DNA of 57,214 nt from an uncultured Lachnospiraceae bacterium (GCA_947629585.1 CANREH010000009.1:1-57214), one strand, 5' to 3'. Shown: positions 26,739 through 34,150, counted from the stretch's first letter. Made by a program: numbers and translations. The notes: generated from the letters alone by a model not told the origin.

Positions 26739-27593
26739 ATGACACAATCTATGCCGAAGCGTAAGATAAAAGACAGCGTATTTACAAACTTATTTCAGGA
26801 TAAAAAATATCTTCTCCGGCTGTATAAGGCTCTCCATCCGGAAGATAACAGTGTAACGGAAGATGATATCAGGGATGTTACTATGAAGCATATATTGGTG
26901 GATGCGGACTATAATGATCTTGGTTTTTCCATTGGCGACAAATTAATCATATTGGTGGAAAGCCAGTCAAGCTGGACATTAAATATCATTATTCGTGCAT
27001 TGATGTATCTTATGCAGACTTATCACGATTATTTTAAACGAACAAAACAAAACCTTTATGGTTATAAAAAAGTGAATATGCCGAAACCGGAATTGTATGT
27101 GATATTTACGGGCGAAAAGCCTAAAAACCCGCCGGATTCTATTTCTCTTTCCAAAGATTTTTTTGATGAAAAGAAGACGGCAGTGGACGCAGAAGTCAGG
27201 GTACTGTATCAGGAAGATGAGAGCAACATTATCGGGGAGTATATTATTTTCTGTAAGGTATATAATGAGCAGAGAAAAAAATACGGACAGACAAAAGAAG
27301 CAGTATTAGAGACAATCCGTATCTGCAAGAACAGAAATGTGTTGAAGGAATATCTGGAAAGCAAGGAAAAGGAGGTGGTAGATATTATGATGACATTATT
27401 TGATGATCAGGAAATTTGGGAAGCATATGCAAAGGATATTGAGGATAATACTGCATTCAGAGAGGCACGGAAAACTGCGGAAAGAATGATACGGAAAGGA
27501 AAGATGTCTCTGGAAGAAATTGCAGATTATGTTCCTTTAATATCGTTGGATGAATTAAGAAAACTGGAAGCTGAGATTATGCAGATGGCATAA
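26739..27593 (+). CDS. Rpn/PD-(D/E)XK nuclease family (transposase_31-like) protein carried by the element
   Basis: 284 aa. DSVFTNLFQDKKYLLRLYKAL opens the protein. NDLGFSIGDKLIILVESQSS carries the D...ExQ nuclease pattern of recombination-promoting (Rpn) proteins, and TLNIIIRALMYLMQTY follows. Typical Rpn proteins cut DNA or promote RecA-independent recombination; those in Firmicutes are mostly uncharacterised. It has its own promoter inside the element and ends 24 bases before the right inverted repeat. It may be cargo, a defence gene or a helper; nothing decides. Confidence 0.7.
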   Translation: MTQSMPKRKIKDSVFTNLFQDKKYLLRLYKALHPEDNSVTEDDIRDVTMKHILVDADYNDLGFSIGDKLIILVESQSSWTLNIIIRALMYLMQTYHDYFKRTKQNLYGYKKVNMPKPELYVIFTGEKPKNPPDSISLSKDFFDEKKTAVDAEVRVLYQEDESNIIGEYIIFCKVYNEQRKKYGQTKEAVLETIRICKNRNVLKEYLESKEKEVVDIMMTLFDDQEIWEAYAKDIEDNTAFREARKTAERMIRKGKMSLEEIADYVPLISLDELRKLEAEIMQMA

Positions 27594-27926
27594 TAGAGCA
27601 GCGTCAGCCGAATAAGCTTTCCGCAAGTTACCGTCTCCCCACGCTGCGTCAAAGGAAATGGCGATTTTGTTGTCGTCTCTGTCCACGCAGTAAATCGGGA
27701 GCTCTTTCCCGTTAGGGCTGCTGGTGACAGTGACGGTATTTTGGAGCAGATAGACGGCTCCGGCCATCAGGAGCACGAAGCTTAAGGAAAATACTCCGGT
27801 ACGGATAAAGTCCCGGATTCCGTCCCGTTTTTTTGTATCTGCATTCACTCTTTGCAGCATGATGGGAGAGGGCTTTGCAGAACCGGGATGTTTGAGAAAA
27901 TGTTTTTTGAAAAAAGAAGGTTTCAT
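27555..27926 (-). CDS. N-terminal part of the PdaB-type polysaccharide deacetylase, interrupted
   Basis: Residues 1-97 (27926 down to 27636) are the true gene start. They comprise a basic cytoplasmic leader, one membrane anchor (GVFSLSFVLLMAGAVYLLQ), an extracytoplasmic linker and the first strand NKIAISFDAAWG with the catalytic Asp. After that the frame runs into element sequence (DGNLRKAYSADAALLC) and stops at 27555. The expected family continuation, NEDT and so on, is found at 24303 downward. GAGGTC precedes the ATG. PdaB-type deacetylases act on spore peptidoglycan late in sporulation; that this is a sporulation gene is inferred from the FDAAWGNEDT signature and TM-anchor layout. Confidence 0.8.
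   Translation of the reverse strand: MKPSFFKKHFLKHPGSAKPSPIMLQRVNADTKKRDGIRDFIRTGVFSLSFVLLMAGAVYLLQNTVTVTSSPNGKELPIYCVDRDDNKIAISFDAAWGDGNLRKAYSADAALLCHLHNLSFQFS
27617..27643. other. Right element junction (att site half)
   Basis: Plus-strand order: arm CTTTCCGCAAGTTACCG (27617-27633), two bases TC, then core TCCCCACG (27636-27643). Confidence 0.7.
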
Positions 27927-27982
27927 TTCGACCTCAGAAAAATTTAATCTTGTATTATTATATGCAGAATTTGGGAGAATAT

Positions 27983-28609
27983 ATGATGGAATATTTTGAT
28001 ATCAGGACATTGGATGGAAAGGTTACGGGTGAAATTAAAGAACGCTCTAAAGTGCATGAGGACGGGGATCTCCATGCGACGGCGCATGTCTGGATTGTGA
28101 AAAATGGAGCGGATGGGAATTTTGAGCTTTTGCTCCAAAAAAGAAGTGCCTGCAAGGATGCCGATCCGGGCTGTTATGATATTTCTTCCGCAGGACATCT
28201 TCCGGCAGGGCAGAATTATCTGGAATCGGCGCTCAGGGAACTGGAAGAAGAGCTTGGCATTATGGCGGAGCCGGAGGATCTGGAATATGTCGGCATACAT
28301 ACCGGGTATGCGGAAGCCGAATTTTATGGGAAAATGTTTAAAAACCATGAAATCAGCAAGGTTTATATTTACCGGAAACCAGTGGAAATTTCTAAGCTTT
28401 CCTTACAGGAAGAAGAGGTGGAATCCGTGAAATGGATGGATTTTGAGGAATGTTTCCGCCATGTGAAGGAAAACGATCCGGAGTACTGCATTTTTTTAGA
28501 TGAGCTGGAAATGCTGCGAAAATGGCTGAAAGAACGGAAATGGAAACCGGATATTTCCGAATATGGCATAGAGGAATTTCGGAAATTGTATCAAACGGAT
28601 CATGAATAA
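27983..28609 (+). CDS. Nudix hydrolase, isopentenyl-diphosphate-isomerase-like subgroup
   Basis: 208 aa. HATAHVWIVKNG opens the Nudix fold. The Nudix box is GHLPAGQNYLES then ALRELEEELGI. REUXEEXGU is intact, but the first box glutamate is Q (or shifted). The opening EYFDIRTLDGKVTGEIKERSKVH is typical of the group annotated as IDI-like. The substrate cannot be deduced. GGGAG at 27973-27977 allows starts at 27983 or 27986. First of three Nudix genes within 2.3 kb. Confidence 0.85.
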   Translation: MMEYFDIRTLDGKVTGEIKERSKVHEDGDLHATAHVWIVKNGADGNFELLLQKRSACKDADPGCYDISSAGHLPAGQNYLESALRELEEELGIMAEPEDLEYVGIHTGYAEAEFYGKMFKNHEISKVYIYRKPVEISKLSLQEEEVESVKWMDFEECFRHVKENDPEYCIFLDELEMLRKWLKERKWKPDISEYGIEEFRKLYQTDHE

Positions 28610-28624
28610 AGAAGGGATTGGTAT

Positions 28625-29143
28625 ATGAAAGGGAAAAGCCAGTTGACAACGTTATGCTACATAGAAAAAGAAGATTCGTATTTAATGCTGCACCGCATTA
28701 AAAAGGAGCATGATATCAATAAGGACAAGTGGATCGGGATTGGAGGGCATTTTGAGGAAAATGAAAGCCCGGAGGAATGCCTGTTAAGGGAAGCGAAAGA
28801 AGAAACGGGGCTTACGCTGACTTCCTGGAAATTCCGCGGGCTTGTGACATTTCTTTCCGATCAGTGGCAGACGGAGTATATGTGCCTGTATACCGCGTCC
28901 GCCTTTGAGGGAGAACTGATCCCATGTGACGAGGGGGAGCTCTGCTGGGTGAAAAAAACAGATCTGGGCAAATTAAACCTGTGGAAAGGTGATCTTATTT
29001 TTTTAAAGCTTCTGGCGGAAGATGCGCCGTTTTTTTCTTTAAAGCTCCGCTATGAAGGCGATGAATTAAAGGAATGCGTGCTGGACGGAAAAAAGATGGA
29101 AGCGGGGGATTTTTTAATGAGCAGACAAAACAGCATGGAATAA
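28625..29143 (+). CDS. MutT-type Nudix hydrolase
   Basis: 172 aa. A complete Nudix box, GHFEENESPEECLLREAKEETGL split as G(x5)E(x7)REAKEETGL, sits at about residues 41-63. MLHRIKKEHDINKDKWIGIGG is typical of 8-oxo-dGTP diphosphatase-like proteins. It starts 15 bases after the preceding Nudix gene, so the two are probably cotranscribed. The specific nucleotide is unknown. Confidence 0.88.
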   Translation: MKGKSQLTTLCYIEKEDSYLMLHRIKKEHDINKDKWIGIGGHFEENESPEECLLREAKEETGLTLTSWKFRGLVTFLSDQWQTEYMCLYTASAFEGELIPCDEGELCWVKKTDLGKLNLWKGDLIFLKLLAEDAPFFSLKLRYEGDELKECVLDGKKMEAGDFLMSRQNSME

Positions 29144-29366
29144 AGCTGAATGATAAGGATGGCTGTTTGTATTCCGTAGTAAAAGCATTTTCAGAATTGG
29201 ATTTAAGTCCCAAAGTCTTTGACAATATTAAAATGGGATACATATTTGAAAATCTGATAGGCAGATTTTATCAGAATGTGGATGCAGGACAGTTTTATAC
29301 AGGCAGGGATATTATCAAATTATTGGTGTCGATTTTGATTTCAGAGGAATGCGATAATATTTTTGA
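29144..29366 (+). pseudogene. Fragment of a type I restriction-modification methyltransferase (HsdM)
   Basis: After the stop of the Nudix gene, one frame reads FSELDLSPKVFDNIKMGYIF, then ENLIGRF and GQFYTGRDIIKLLVSIL. This is the N-terminal helical part of HsdM just before the methyltransferase core. A MITE-A copy then interrupts it. Ignoring the MITE and one target repeat, the frame continues NIFDAGKDYNGL to a stop, so the gene was already degraded. The AdoMet site and NPPF motif are absent, and no hsdR or hsdS is present. Confidence 0.65.
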
Positions 29367-29540
29367 GTAACAGTTCAGCCATGCGGCAAAAATAGGAAAA
29401 TTGAACCGTCGAGTTTACTCGTAAGGATCAATTTTCACTATTTTTGACATATGGCGCAGCCATAAAAGCGAGATTTTAGCCGCTTTAGCGGCGAAATAGG
29501 CTGCGAAGCAGCCAAATCGAGCTGATGGCTGAACTGTTAC
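29367..29540. mobile_element. MITE-A full copy 1, with perfect 8-bp target duplication
   Basis: 174 bp bounded by GTAACAGTTCAGCCAT and ATGGCTGAACTGTTAC, a perfect 16-bp inverted repeat. The flanks are ATTTTTGA at 29359-29366 and 29541-29548. Inside are small palindromes: CGAGTTTACTCG, ATGGCGCAGCCAT, GCCGCTTTAGCGGC and GGCTGCGAAGCAGCC. GTAA ends and an 8-bp duplication are the known marks of IS66-family elements, so a non-autonomous IS66 derivative is the best guess. It carries no gene. Confidence 0.8.
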
Positions 29541-29712
29541 ATTTTTGATGCGGGAAAAGATTATAACGGTTTGTGATATAATCTTGCAGAGTTTGATACA
29601 AAGCCGAGGAAAAATTGAAAAGTGCGCCTTTGGGATGTAAATTTCGTTTACGGTGTAAAATGTGCGCCGGGAGCAGGTGAAAGACTGTTTGTTTGCATGG
29701 AGGGAAAAGTAT

Positions 29713-30195
29713 ATGGAAATATGGGATGCTTATGATAAAGATTTCAATAAAATCAGCAATATGACGTTGATAAGGGGAGAACCTATTCCCGACGGGCTTT
29801 TCCATTTAGTTAGCGAGATCATCGTGAAACATAACGACGGAAACTATTTGCTGATGCAACGTGACAAACGCAAACATTTCGGGGGTATGTGGGAGGCTAC
29901 CGCGGGAGGTTCGGCATTACGCGGAGAAACTTCTTTGGAATGTGCGGTGAGAGAACTGCGGGAAGAAACCGGAATTGAAGCCGATCATTTGATTGAAATA
30001 GGACGAGTGAGAGGCCATAATACATTGTATGTTGAATTTCTTTGTGTGACGGACTGTAAAAAAGACAGTATCATCTTGCAGAATGGGGAAACCATTGCGT
30101 ATAAGTGGGTGAGCAGAAATGAACTCATCTCTATGAAAGAAAGCGAATTGGTAACCAAACGTATGCAGAAATTCATGGAGGAATTACGACCGTAA
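29713..30195 (+). CDS. Nudix hydrolase
   Basis: 160 aa. MEIWDAYDKDFNKISNMTLIRG is the opening common to one Firmicute Nudix group. The Nudix box GSALRGETSLECAVRELREETGI (written in two overlapping parts: GSALRGETSLE, VRELREETGI) is complete, about residues 73-96. GGAGGG at 29699-29704 sets the start. The substrate is unknown. The gap 29549-29700 before it holds only leftover HsdM-like sequence and no other gene. Confidence 0.85.
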   Translation: MEIWDAYDKDFNKISNMTLIRGEPIPDGLFHLVSEIIVKHNDGNYLLMQRDKRKHFGGMWEATAGGSALRGETSLECAVRELREETGIEADHLIEIGRVRGHNTLYVEFLCVTDCKKDSIILQNGETIAYKWVSRNELISMKESELVTKRMQKFMEELRP

Positions 30196-30400
30196 TTGCG
30201 TCTAAGTATATCGACGTTGCTATATTTATTGACACACCTTTGGACATAGCAATGGCGAGAAGAGTGCTGCGAGATTTTAAAGATGCAACTGCTGACGACA
30301 TTCGCAGAGATATGGAAATGTATTTGAAATATGCTCGAATTGCATATATGCAAATGCTGAAAGATATAAAAATATTTACTGAAACAGAAAAGGAAATTAA
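30192..30400 (+). pseudogene. Fragment of a P-loop kinase (uridine-kinase-like C-terminal part)
   Basis: In a frame different from the Nudix gene, the sequence reads YIDVAIFIDTPLDIAMARR then VLRDFKDATADDIRRDMEMY. This resembles the LID/C-terminal region of small nucleoside or uridine kinases. No P-loop precedes it and it merges into the next reading frame. The Nudix C-terminus and this fragment appear to be joined by deletion. Confidence 0.5.
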
Positions 30401-30403
30401 CTG

Positions 30404-30814
30404 TATGTCCGATATAAAAGAATATACATTGAAAGAATTATCATTGCATGAGCAGAAAACAGCACTGGAATTTATTGAATATTTAGAAAATATAGGATGT
30501 AGCTTTTATAAGGATGTTAGTGCTTGTTGGAAGGACAAAATTTATTACTGGGTGAAATTTGGTGGAAAATCGTCTGTTTTATTGCAATAAAAGATTCGGA
30601 CGAGCCGGAAAATCACTGGACAGTTTGGTCTGATGATATGGATTCTGAATGGTTCGGGAAATACCCGGTTGATGAAAGAACGAAGGAAATTGCATTACAA
30701 CTGAAAAAAATAAATGAGATGGCATACTTTCAATATAAACCTATTGTGTCTGATTTATGCAGTAGAATTGCTTCGTTGAATGAAGTGGAACATACCTTAG
30801 ACGCTATCATATGA
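30404..30814 (+). pseudogene. Frameshifted hypothetical protein
   Basis: MSDIKEYTLKELSLHEQKTA leads to DKIYYWVKFGGK in one frame, stopping at 30590. The natural continuation, CFIAIKDSDEPENHWTVWSD, lies in another frame from about 30580. One indel near 30580-30590 splits the gene. The intact family is small, soluble and of unknown function. Confidence 0.6.
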
Positions 30815-30831
30815 TATCAGGGAGGTGGAGG

Positions 30832-31161
30832 ATGATGGAAGAAAGGGTGCGCAGCGAGTTTGTAGATGGCGTTTTGCGTATTTTAGAGTGCAGACTTGAA
30901 AAAATCGTTTTATATGGTTCTGTTGCCAGAGGCAGTGATACAGAAGGATCGGATGTTGATATTGCTCTGGTTATGCGTGGTAAGCTGGATTCAGATACAG
31001 AAGACAGGTTATCGGATTTTGTAGTTGATATGAATTTAAAGTATGATAAGGTTTTTTCTGTCATTGATATTGATGCAGATCATTTCAAAACATGGTTGGA
31101 AGTACTGCCTTTTTATCAAAGTGTGGAGAAAGAGGGAATTGTGTTATGGAAAGCAGCCTGA
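30832..31161 (+). CDS. MNT-domain nucleotidyltransferase (antitoxin of a type VII-like pair)
   Basis: 109 aa minimal nucleotidyltransferase. IVLYGSVARGSDTEGSDVDI holds the GSxARG...DxD active site, with a further acidic residue in FSVIDIDAD. In known HEPN/MNT systems the MNT protein inactivates the HEPN toxin by adding AMP to a tyrosine. GGAGG precedes the start (ATG 30832 or 30835). It overlaps the HEPN gene by 16 bases, as expected for a coupled pair. Confidence 0.85.
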   Translation: MMEERVRSEFVDGVLRILECRLEKIVLYGSVARGSDTEGSDVDIALVMRGKLDSDTEDRLSDFVVDMNLKYDKVFSVIDIDADHFKTWLEVLPFYQSVEKEGIVLWKAA

Positions 31162-31547
31162 TTGAGTTATCTAAATATCGATTTCAATGTGCCTGCGAGG
31201 ATTTGAATGATGCAAAGCTTCTTATGGATGCAGGCAGTTTTAAGTCGTCTGTTAATCGTTCTTATTATGCAATTTTTCATATGCTGAGAGCTGTCACTGC
31301 ACTAGATCATTTTGATGCCAGTAAACACTCGGCCGTAATTGCCTATGTGAATCGTATGTATGTGAAAGAAGGAATATTTGACAAAACATTGTCTAAAATG
31401 CTGGATAAGGCATACCGATTGCGGGAGAATGCAGATTATAAGGATTTTGAAATTATTTCTAGGGATATGGCAAAAGAGCAGATAGAGAGGGCAGAAAAGA
31501 TCATGGATATGATAAAACCGTATCTGGACGAGAAGTGGAAATTGTAA
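31146..31547 (+). CDS. HEPN-domain protein (toxin partner)
   Basis: 133 aa, all helical. SSVNRSYYAIFHMLRAVTAL carries the Rx6H-type HEPN signature (Arg and His of NRSYYAIFH). HEPN proteins in such pairs are usually RNases that are neutralised by the adjacent MNT protein. The ATG at 31146 lies inside the MNT gene. Other HEPN/MNT pairs could act on nucleotides or be defence modules; the target is unknown. Confidence 0.82.
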   Translation: MESSLIELSKYRFQCACEDLNDAKLLMDAGSFKSSVNRSYYAIFHMLRAVTALDHFDASKHSAVIAYVNRMYVKEGIFDKTLSKMLDKAYRLRENADYKDFEIISRDMAKEQIERAEKIMDMIKPYLDEKWKL

Positions 31548-31860
31548 TTAGTGATTTTGAGTGATTCCTTTGGGTACAAATTGGGTTCTGCCGGATTGCT
31601 GATGAAAATGCCAAAGATGGGAGTACCTTTCGTATTCAGTTCAGTATAGGGGGATTGACTGCCAGAACAGTCATCGGTTTTTTGATCGTAGTTCTGGCAG
31701 TGACGAAACGATTTCTGCCATACGCAGTCTTGTTCCGGCTGACAGCAGCATATCGGACAAAGCAGTATGGCATCATGCGCTCCATAGGTATGGGGCAAAT
31801 CAGTAAAATGGCTGTTGTTGATATAATTAAGCTCCAGCAATGATTTTTTAAAAGCTTTTG
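31548..31860 (-). other. Decayed sequence with a possible cysteine-rich remnant
   Basis: No convincing gene in this 313-base gap. The minus strand reads NNSHFTDLPHTYGAHDAILL then CPICCCQPEQDCVW and FRHCQNYDQKTDDCSGSQSP before degrading. This looks like the leftover of a Cys-rich, possibly mobile-element-related protein. There is no proper start codon or ribosome site. Confidence 0.35.
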
Positions 31861-31872
31861 CAGAGAATTACT

Positions 31873-32502
31873 TTAAATTCCTTTCCGGTATAAAACAAAA
31901 GAGTAAACCGATGGAATAAAAGCTATGACAATGATGGTAATAAACACTACCGCCGTGCTGGAAAATAAGGTGTTGACAATTAAAACAGCGCCTCCGATCA
32001 TCCAGATCCATCCGGCAAAGCGGTGGGTCCTGTTCCAGTTTGCCTCGCTGTGGAACGTCCAGGGAAGCCGGATGCCTATGGTGTAATTCTGCCTGCATTT
32101 TGGCAGGTAGTTTCCGATAACAAGAAAAAGGATGCCGACAAAAAGGTTTCCGATAAATCCGGTATGGAACCGGATATCAAGCGCATACCCATAAATCAGG
32201 AGGGAGCAGAACAGGGAAACAACAGGGGCGATCCAGAAAATAAAAGAGAGTATTTTACCATTGATATTTTTTTTCTTCGGATCGGAAAATGTGTAAAAAA
32301 TACAAAAAATATGCATCAACAGGAGGAAAAGCGGCATCCCGAAAATGGCAAAAGACTTGGAACTGTAACCGTCCGGATTACCGCCAAAGCCAAAATGCGT
32401 AGCAATGGTGTCAGGGAGCCGGTTCCATAAAAACAGTCCGGCTAATATAGGCAGAAGCGTAATGACAGAGGTAATAATAATCACAGATTTATATGCTTTC
32501 AT
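31873..32502 (-). CDS. SdpI-family membrane immunity-like protein
   Basis: 209 aa with about six membrane segments. The N-terminal DUF1648 part reads LPDTIATHFGFGGNPDGYSS. The SdpI domain shows NYTIGIRLPWTFHSEANWNR then THRFAGWIWM. In B. subtilis SdpI gives immunity to the SdpC cannibalism toxin and sequesters its repressor SdpR. No sdpABC toxin genes are present here. It overlaps the repressor gene by 14 bases. Confidence 0.88.
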   Translation of the reverse strand: MKAYKSVIIITSVITLLPILAGLFLWNRLPDTIATHFGFGGNPDGYSSKSFAIFGMPLFLLLMHIFCIFYTFSDPKKKNINGKILSFIFWIAPVVSLFCSLLIYGYALDIRFHTGFIGNLFVGILFLVIGNYLPKCRQNYTIGIRLPWTFHSEANWNRTHRFAGWIWMIGGAVLIVNTLFSSTAVVFITIIVIAFIPSVYSFVLYRKGI

Positions 32503-32806
32503 AGGAAAGCCCCCTTTCTTTTTTCGGTTTGGTTTTTGCCTGTTCTTCTTTTTGGAACAGGGAAAGCCAAAGCATCATTTCTTCTAACACGGAAGTATTG
32601 ATGTCATAATAAATAAAATTTTTATTTCTGGTTTCAAAGATCAAATCCGCCTTTTTTAGCTGGCTTAAATGATAGGATATCGTTGCCCCGGTTAAATCAA
32701 AATGGGAAGCGATTTCCCCGGCGGGCATACGTCCGGAACGCAACAGAAGCAGAATTTCCCGGCGGACAGGATCGGACAGCGCTTTAAAAGTTTCTGAAAA
32801 CCCCAT
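32489..32806 (-). CDS. ArsR/SdpR-family winged-helix repressor
   Basis: 105 aa. FKALSDPVRREILLLLRSGR and the recognition helix TGATISYHLSQLKKADLI are classical ArsR-type HTH. There is no metal-binding cysteine pair, in line with SdpR-like rather than metal-sensing members. AGGAGG is eight bases upstream of ATG 32806. Together with SdpI it forms a two-gene unit that likely represses itself through the paired palindromes upstream. Confidence 0.88.
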   Translation of the reverse strand: MGFSETFKALSDPVRREILLLLRSGRMPAGEIASHFDLTGATISYHLSQLKKADLIFETRNKNFIYYDINTSVLEEMMLWLSLFQKEEQAKTKPKKERGLSYESI

Positions 32807-32863
32807 AGAAAAAACCTCCTTTCTTTTCAAACGATCAATTTTTCCAGAAAAAATACAGGAAAG

Positions 32864-32885
32864 TATTTAGAATAGTATCTAAATA
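32864..32885. promoter_or_regulatory. Operator-like palindrome 1 upstream of sdpR-like gene
   Basis: TATTTAGA, six bases, TCTAAATA: perfect 8-6-8 dyad. Confidence 0.7.
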
Positions 32886-32919
32886 GAGCTTATCATGAAA
32901 CAGGGAAAAAGTCAAGAGA

Positions 32920-32941
32920 TATTTAGAGAATATTCTAAATA
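32920..32941. promoter_or_regulatory. Operator-like palindrome 2 upstream of sdpR-like gene
   Basis: The same TATTTAGA-N6-TCTAAATA dyad, centred 56 bases from the first. MITE-A copy 2 begins three bases further on. Confidence 0.7.
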
Positions 32942-32944
32942 TTG

Positions 32945-33118
32945 GTAACAGTTCAGCCATCAGCTCGATTTGGCTGCTCCGCAGCCTGTTTCGCCGCTAA
33001 AGCGGCTAAAATCTCGCTTCTGGCAGAGCGCCATATGTCAAAAATAGTGAAAATTGATCCTTACGAGTAAACTCGACGGTTCAATTTTCCTATTTTTGCC
33101 GCATGGCTGAACTGTTAC
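32945..33118. mobile_element. MITE-A full copy 2, inverted relative to copy 1
   Basis: 174 bp, bounded by the same perfect 16-bp inverted repeats and carrying the reverse complement of copy 1 with few changes. Flanking octamers AAATATTG and GAATATTA match in six of eight positions, a possible decayed duplication. Confidence 0.78.
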
Positions 33119-33229
33119 GAATATTACTTACAGTTCCTGACGCAGCTGCGGAAAATCCGTATAAAGAAAAAAATAGCGGGAAACCTAAAGGAAAAAACAA
33201 AGAATTTGCTTTTGGAAAGGAAGCGTATT

Positions 33230-34150
33230 ATGTTTTATCGTTTCGGAGAACAGTTAGAGGAGCTGGAGGATGTCAGCAGGAAGCGGGAAGGGGAAGCTTT
33301 GCTTGCTGTTTTTAATAAAGAAGAATGGGTTTCGGCTATGGACAGGATTGGCTTTGAATATGACTGGGATATCTGCTATTCCCCGGTAAGCTGCACGAAG
33401 CTGGAGTGCCAGCCCTCTTATCTGCTGGGAACTTTCTGCATTCCTAAGATCCTGGATCATTCGGAGAGAAAACGGGAACTTCTTTTTTTTATTAACCAGG
33501 AATATGTTGTTATTGTCGATCAGGAAGGATTCGCAGCACAGATGATAAAAAATTTACAGCAGGAACAGAAAGAAGGAAAATATAAAACGGAAACCGCAGA
33601 GAAATTTTTATATTATTTTCTTTTGCAGCTTCTTAATGATGGAAATCATGTTTTGGAAGAATATGAGCAGCAGATTATTGCTATGGAAGAAAAAATTATG
33701 TTAAACCCGGTGGAAAATTTTCATGGGAAGTTAATGCCTGTCCGCAGGAATTTATTGGAGATGGAATGTTATTATGACCAGATGGCGGATGTTTTAAAAG
33801 AACTGCGGGAAAATGAAAACGGGTATTTTGCAAAAGAAAAACTGCATTATTTCCGCACATTGACAGAACGGGCGGAGCGGATGGAGAGAAAAGCCGCCAA
33901 GCTTTTAGAGCAGTCCAAGCATATCCGGGATGTTTATCAGGCGCAGATGGAATCCAGGCAGAATGACAATATGCAGTTTCTGACTATTGTATCGACCGTT
34001 TTTGCGCCGCTGACACTGCTGACCGGATGGTACGGGATGAATTTTAAAAATATGCCGGAGTTGGAAAAAGGATATCCGTGGGTATTTGTCGGGGTGACAG
34101 TGATTATTGTGATCTGTATTCTTGTTTTTAAAAAGAAAAAAATGTTTTAA
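33230..34150 (+). CDS. CorA-family divalent cation transporter
   Basis: 306 aa. A long soluble N-terminal domain and helix lead to two C-terminal membrane segments (FLTIVSTVFAPLTLLTGW; PWVFVGVTVIIVICILVF). The signature YGMNF lies between them. CorA pentamers carry Mg2+ (or Co2+/Ni2+) across the membrane. GAAAGG at 33215-33220 precedes ATG 33230. MITE-A copy 2 lies immediately upstream, so the promoter must lie within or just after it. Confidence 0.9.
   Translation: MFYRFGEQLEELEDVSRKREGEALLAVFNKEEWVSAMDRIGFEYDWDICYSPVSCTKLECQPSYLLGTFCIPKILDHSERKRELLFFINQEYVVIVDQEGFAAQMIKNLQQEQKEGKYKTETAEKFLYYFLLQLLNDGNHVLEEYEQQIIAMEEKIMLNPVENFHGKLMPVRRNLLEMECYYDQMADVLKELRENENGYFAKEKLHYFRTLTERAERMERKAAKLLEQSKHIRDVYQAQMESRQNDNMQFLTIVSTVFAPLTLLTGWYGMNFKNMPELEKGYPWVFVGVTVIIVICILVFKKKKMF

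Larger units (their letters stand above)
24304..27643 (-). mobile_element. 3.3-kb serine-recombinase element inside a sporulation-type deacetylase gene
   Basis: The direct repeat CGTGGGGA (minus strand) occurs at 24304-24311 and 27636-27643, exactly where the two halves of the deacetylase gene break. The unit length is 3332 bp. Just inside lie 17-bp perfect inverted repeats, CGGTAACTTGCGGAAAG at 24316-24332 and its complement at 27617-27633. The element carries a DUF2442 gene, a 46-aa protein, a large serine recombinase and an Rpn-like gene. Excision by the recombinase would leave a continuous gene. The layout is that of skin-type intervening elements; excision itself is not shown. Confidence 0.82.

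Noticed and set aside
24316-27633. The 17-bp inverted repeats as borders of an invertible promoter or gene segment
   Set aside because: Inversion between them would not rejoin the deacetylase halves, whereas excision at the direct CGTGGGGA repeat gives a perfect frame.
31436-31840. A 134-codon minus-strand frame as a real gene
   Set aside because: Its only start is a TTG without ribosome site and its 3' half runs antisense through the HEPN gene; kept only as decayed sequence.
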